This document shows, in pieces, positions 61,544 to 64,000 of a stretch of 64,000 nt of DNA; position 1 is the stretch's first letter, and every line of letters begins with the position of its first letter. The notes under the pieces are model-generated. The model did no database searches, had not been told where the DNA came from, and saw only the letters and a program-made list of their open reading frames with translations. This DNA is from Acidobacteriaceae bacterium dw_441 (GTDB lineage: Bacteria > Acidobacteriota > Terriglobia > Terriglobales > Acidobacteriaceae): the NCBI GenBank assembly GCA_018449715.1, contig JAAVVA010000001.1, positions 1,240,001 to 1,304,000 of the forward strand, in the 5' to 3' direction. The translations under genes and the position numbers were made by a program.

Positions 61544-62494
61544 TTAGCTCTTGGGCAGGCTTTCGTCGAAGATGCGGAGGCCGTTGCGGCCTGACTGCTT
61601 GACGGCGTACATCGCGGCGTCCGCGTTCCTGAACAGTTCGTCGGCGCTTTGCCCGAAGTCGGGGTAGATGCAGATTCCGGCGCTGATCGTGACATCGACC
61701 TCGCGATCTCCAATCTGAACCGGCTGGCCTGCGTTGTGTACGATCTTCTGGCCGCAACGTTCCACGTCTTCGATCTTTTTGAAGTCGGGCATGACGATGA
61801 CGAACTCGTCGCCGCCCATGCGTGCGACCGTGTCGAGCTGGCGCACGGAGCCAAGAAGGCGTCCTGCGACAGCGACAAGCAGAGCGTCGCCTACGGTGTG
61901 ACCGAGCGAGTCGTTGATTTGCTTGAAGCGATCGATGTCGATAAGGAAGACCGCGACCCTGTGCTTGTGCCGCCTTGCGCGCAGAAGCGCCTGGTCGAGA
62001 CGCTCCTTGAGCAGCGTGCGATTGGCGGCTCCTGTCAGGTGATCGTGATGCGCCAGATGGTAGACGTGGTCGCTCAGCCGCTTGTGCTCGGTGATATCGC
62101 GGCTGGTAATGGCGATGCCATCACCCACCTTGACGACCTGCACGTTGAGCCACGTGGCCTTGATGCGCTCATCGTCGAGGAAGACCTCGGTGACGAAGGG
62201 GAGGCCCGTGCGGACGACCTCGCGGTACTTCACGATCAGCCCCGAGGTGACCATGAAGGGACGCTCTTCTGTAAGGATTTTTCCAATGAGGTCTCCGCGC
62301 AGGATGCCGAGCCTGCGTTCTGCATTGGGATTGATGTAGCTGAAACGGAAGTCTACGATCTGGCCTGTCTCGTCGGGAACGCCGTCGAAGAGGTAAAAGT
62401 CGTCGAGGCTGTTTTCGGCAGCCTCGTAAAAATGCCTATACTCTCCGGGGACATCGGATGAGTTAGTCACGGCTGCGCTTTTTGATCTCGACAT
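61544..62494 (-). CDS. PAS-GGDEF diguanylate cyclase
   Basis: A 316-residue cytoplasmic protein: a PAS-like sensor domain (about 20-135, FYEAAENSLDDFYLFDGVP) and a GGDEF domain (about 150-310) that makes cyclic di-GMP. The active-site motif is GGDEF at 227-231 and the inhibitory I-site RxxD is present at 218-221, five residues before it, so product inhibition is expected. No EAL domain. The start at 62494 overlaps the response-regulator gene by 32 bases; a GTG at 62470 would reduce this to 8. It is probably the last gene of a signalling operon. Confidence 0.92.
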   Translation of the reverse strand: MSRSKSAAVTNSSDVPGEYRHFYEAAENSLDDFYLFDGVPDETGQIVDFRFSYINPNAERRLGILRGDLIGKILTEERPFMVTSGLIVKYREVVRTGLPFVTEVFLDDERIKATWLNVQVVKVGDGIAITSRDITEHKRLSDHVYHLAHHDHLTGAANRTLLKERLDQALLRARRHKHRVAVFLIDIDRFKQINDSLGHTVGDALLVAVAGRLLGSVRQLDTVARMGGDEFVIVMPDFKKIEDVERCGQKIVHNAGQPVQIGDREVDVTISAGICIYPDFGQSADELFRNADAAMYAVKQSGRNGLRIFDESLPKS

Positions 62495-63899
62495 TGAGGC
62501 GTTTGATCTTCTGGTTGAGCGTCGAGAGCGGGATGCGGAAGTACTCGGCGGCCTCGGTCTGGTTCCAATGGCAGCGCTCGAGGCGGTCGGAGATGATGCG
62601 CCGCTCGATATCTTCCATCAGGTCGAAGAGCGAGGCGTTGGGCTGCTGTTCCAGCAGGTTGGCCGTGTAGGTGTTGCCGGTGAGCTGCGCGGGCAGGAGC
62701 TCCGGCGGGATAATCTTGCCGGTAGAAAGAACAACGCCGCGCTCCATCGCATTCTCAAGCTCGCGCACGTTGCCGGGCCACTCGTAATCCATCAGGATGC
62801 GCATGGCTTCGGGCGAGAGCGTGCGCTCTTCCATGCCGTTCTCGTTGGCGTAGAACTTGAGGAAGTGTGCGGAGAGCAGGGGAATATCTTCGCGGCGTGC
62901 GCGCAGTGGCGGAAGCTCGAGCGTGATGACGTTGAGGCGATAGAAGAGGTCTTCGCGGAAGCGGCCCTGGTGGACGGCCTCCTGCAGGTTGACATTGGTG
63001 GCGGTGAGGATGCGGACGTCCACTTGAATCTCCTGCGTGCCTCCGAGGTGCATGAAGCGGCGGTCCTGCAGGACGCGCAAGATTTTGGCCTGCATGTCCA
63101 TGCTCATGGTGCCGATCTCGTCGAGGAAGAGGGTTCCTCCGTTGGCGACCTCGAAGAGTCCCTTCTTCGCGGAGACCGCCGAGGTGAAGGCTCCCTTGAC
63201 GTGTCCGAAGAGGGTCGATTCGAGCAGGTCCGAAGGCACCGCGCCTGTGTTGACCGGAACAAAAGGACGGTCGCGGCGCGGAGAGTTCGCGTGAATCGCC
63301 TTGGCGATCAGTTCTTTTCCTGTGCCGCTTTCGCCCTGAATGAGAACGGTGGAGCGGCTGGGGGCGATCTGTGCAACGAGATCGAAAAGCTTGAGCATCG
63401 GCTCGCTCTTGCCTACGATATTTTCGAAGTTGTAGCGCTGCTTGAGGGTGCGCTTCAGCTGCACGACCTCTTCTTCAGCCTTATGGCGAGCGATGGCCGT
63501 GCGGATGTCGGCCAGCAGCTTCTCGTTGTCCCACGGCTTCTGGACAAAGTTCTCCGCGCCTGCTCGGATGGCGTCGACAACGTTGCCCATCGTTCCGAAG
63601 GCCGTGATCATGATGACGGGCAGCGTGGGGTACAGCTCGACGATGCGAGGCAGAAGGTCGAGGCCGCTTTCGCCGGGCAGCGAGAGATCGAGCAGCAGAA
63701 GGTCGTAGTGGCTGCGCGCAAGCTGCTCCATGCCAGAGTTGCCTTCGGTGGCCAGCGTGACGGAGAAGCCTTCGAGCGTAAGCATCGTCTCGAGGGATTC
63801 GCGGATGGCGGCCTCGTCGTCGATGATGAGAATGCGTGTGGGCTGTATGCTTTGTTCAGCCTGCCGGGCGGACTCGGTGGCGGTCGTAGTTTCAGGCAT
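62463..63899 (-). CDS. sigma-54-type (NtrC-class) response regulator
   Basis: A 478-residue regulator: receiver domain (about 20-135) with acidic pocket D27-D28, phosphorylation site D71 and conserved lysine K121; AAA+ domain with Walker A GESGTGKE (189-196) and Walker B GGTLFLDEI; Fis-type helix-turn-helix near residues 445-470. The sigma-54 contact loop reads GAFTSA (236-241) instead of the usual GAFTGA. The ATG at 63899 has AGGAAG 7 bases upstream and overlaps the sensor kinase stop by 8 bases. It should activate sigma-54 promoters when phosphorylated by that kinase, if the altered loop permits. Confidence 0.93.
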   Translation of the reverse strand: MPETTTATESARQAEQSIQPTRILIIDDEAAIRESLETMLTLEGFSVTLATEGNSGMEQLARSHYDLLLLDLSLPGESGLDLLPRIVELYPTLPVIMITAFGTMGNVVDAIRAGAENFVQKPWDNEKLLADIRTAIARHKAEEEVVQLKRTLKQRYNFENIVGKSEPMLKLFDLVAQIAPSRSTVLIQGESGTGKELIAKAIHANSPRRDRPFVPVNTGAVPSDLLESTLFGHVKGAFTSAVSAKKGLFEVANGGTLFLDEIGTMSMDMQAKILRVLQDRRFMHLGGTQEIQVDVRILTATNVNLQEAVHQGRFREDLFYRLNVITLELPPLRARREDIPLLSAHFLKFYANENGMEERTLSPEAMRILMDYEWPGNVRELENAMERGVVLSTGKIIPPELLPAQLTGNTYTANLLEQQPNASLFDLMEDIERRIISDRLERCHWNQTEAAEYFRIPLSTLNQKIKRLNVEIKKRSRD

Positions 63900-64000
63900 G
63901 AATCGTCTTCCTATCGGGCTCCTGCACTGCGTCAGGGGAGGGTACGGGGGGCGGAGCCGGGCGGCTGGCCGAAACGGGGAACTCAAGCTGGAAGGCCGTG
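63892..64000 (-). CDS. sensor histidine kinase, C-terminal end only
   Basis: The frame continues beyond the window; only the last 35 residues are present, beginning TAFQLEFPVSASRP and ending in a proline-rich tail (PAPPPVPSPDAVQEPDRKT). A strand of the form GTxFxLxFP is the usual end of the HATPase domain of histidine kinases. The gene order kinase then NtrC-type regulator, with an 8-base overlap, supports this reading. The rest of the protein cannot be seen. Confidence 0.7.
   Translation of the reverse strand, partial: TAFQLEFPVSASRPAPPPVPSPDAVQEPDRKTIHA

Overview
The window looks like chromosomal DNA of an Acidobacteriota member, most likely family Acidobacteriaceae (Granulicella, Terriglobus or Edaphobacter type). 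This is inferred from an Oar-like TonB receptor of about 1,180 residues with an N-terminal carboxypeptidase-regulatory domain, a hopanoid locus (shc, hpnH, hpnA, hpnG), lipid A synthesis (lpxB), high GC and dense GC-rich coding. I saw no insertion sequence, prophage or CRISPR array. Nearly all genes are intact core or house-keeping genes; the accessory candidates are single genes between them.

Layout. 1-760: a small AT-richer membrane-anchored protein and tRNA-Lys. 858-5743: an envelope membrane protein, a YbhN/AglD-type membrane protein and argS. 5819-14511: the TonB receptor, a bicovalent-type FAD oxidoreductase, an APC permease, a DoxX protein and a lone ABC ATPase. 14527-21420: a compact minus-strand arginine operon read argR-argC-argB-argD-argF-argH-acetyltransferase, mostly joined by overlapping stop and start codons. 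It is divergent from gltB (21593-26134). The shared control region holds a textbook pair of ARG boxes and a separate 18-bp palindrome that matches the core of a parS site. The operon lacks argG and any deacetylase (argE or argJ), so these must lie elsewhere.

26200-32464: two small stress-type proteins (CsbD and Lmo0937 families), pheA, then a minus-strand run cdd-deoA-amidase-GerMN-murI-EVE (pyrimidine salvage plus cell-wall functions), and initiator tRNA. 32593-42520: a BON/glycine-zipper surface protein, a PpiD/SurA-like chaperone, malQ, a stand-alone NAD-binding 3-hydroxyacyl-CoA-dehydrogenase domain, two MacB-type permeases without an ATPase, and a cNMP-binding/DUF1003 protein. 42661-50526: a second FAD oxidoreductase that has lost the flavin-binding histidine, an M1-peptidase-like protein that has lost three of four key zinc-site residues, lpxB, a DUF1905/OmdA protein and an ABC exporter.

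50663-60349 (plus strand): recN, an unlisted 50-residue metallothionein, ispH, shc, hpnH, a 148-residue conserved-looking unknown, hpnA, hpnG and a zinc dehydrogenase. Together ispH and the hopanoid genes take an isoprenoid precursor step through hopene to adenosylhopane and ribosylhopane. 60400-64000: a GH18 chitinase-like protein, then a signalling block: sensor kinase (C-terminal end only), sigma-54-type response regulator and PAS-GGDEF cyclase.

I found no clear undescribed multi-gene system. The best leads are the zinc-site-dead M1/TPR protein, the divergent pair of FAD oxidoreductases, the unknown gene within the hopanoid operon, and the parS-like palindrome beside the ARG operator.
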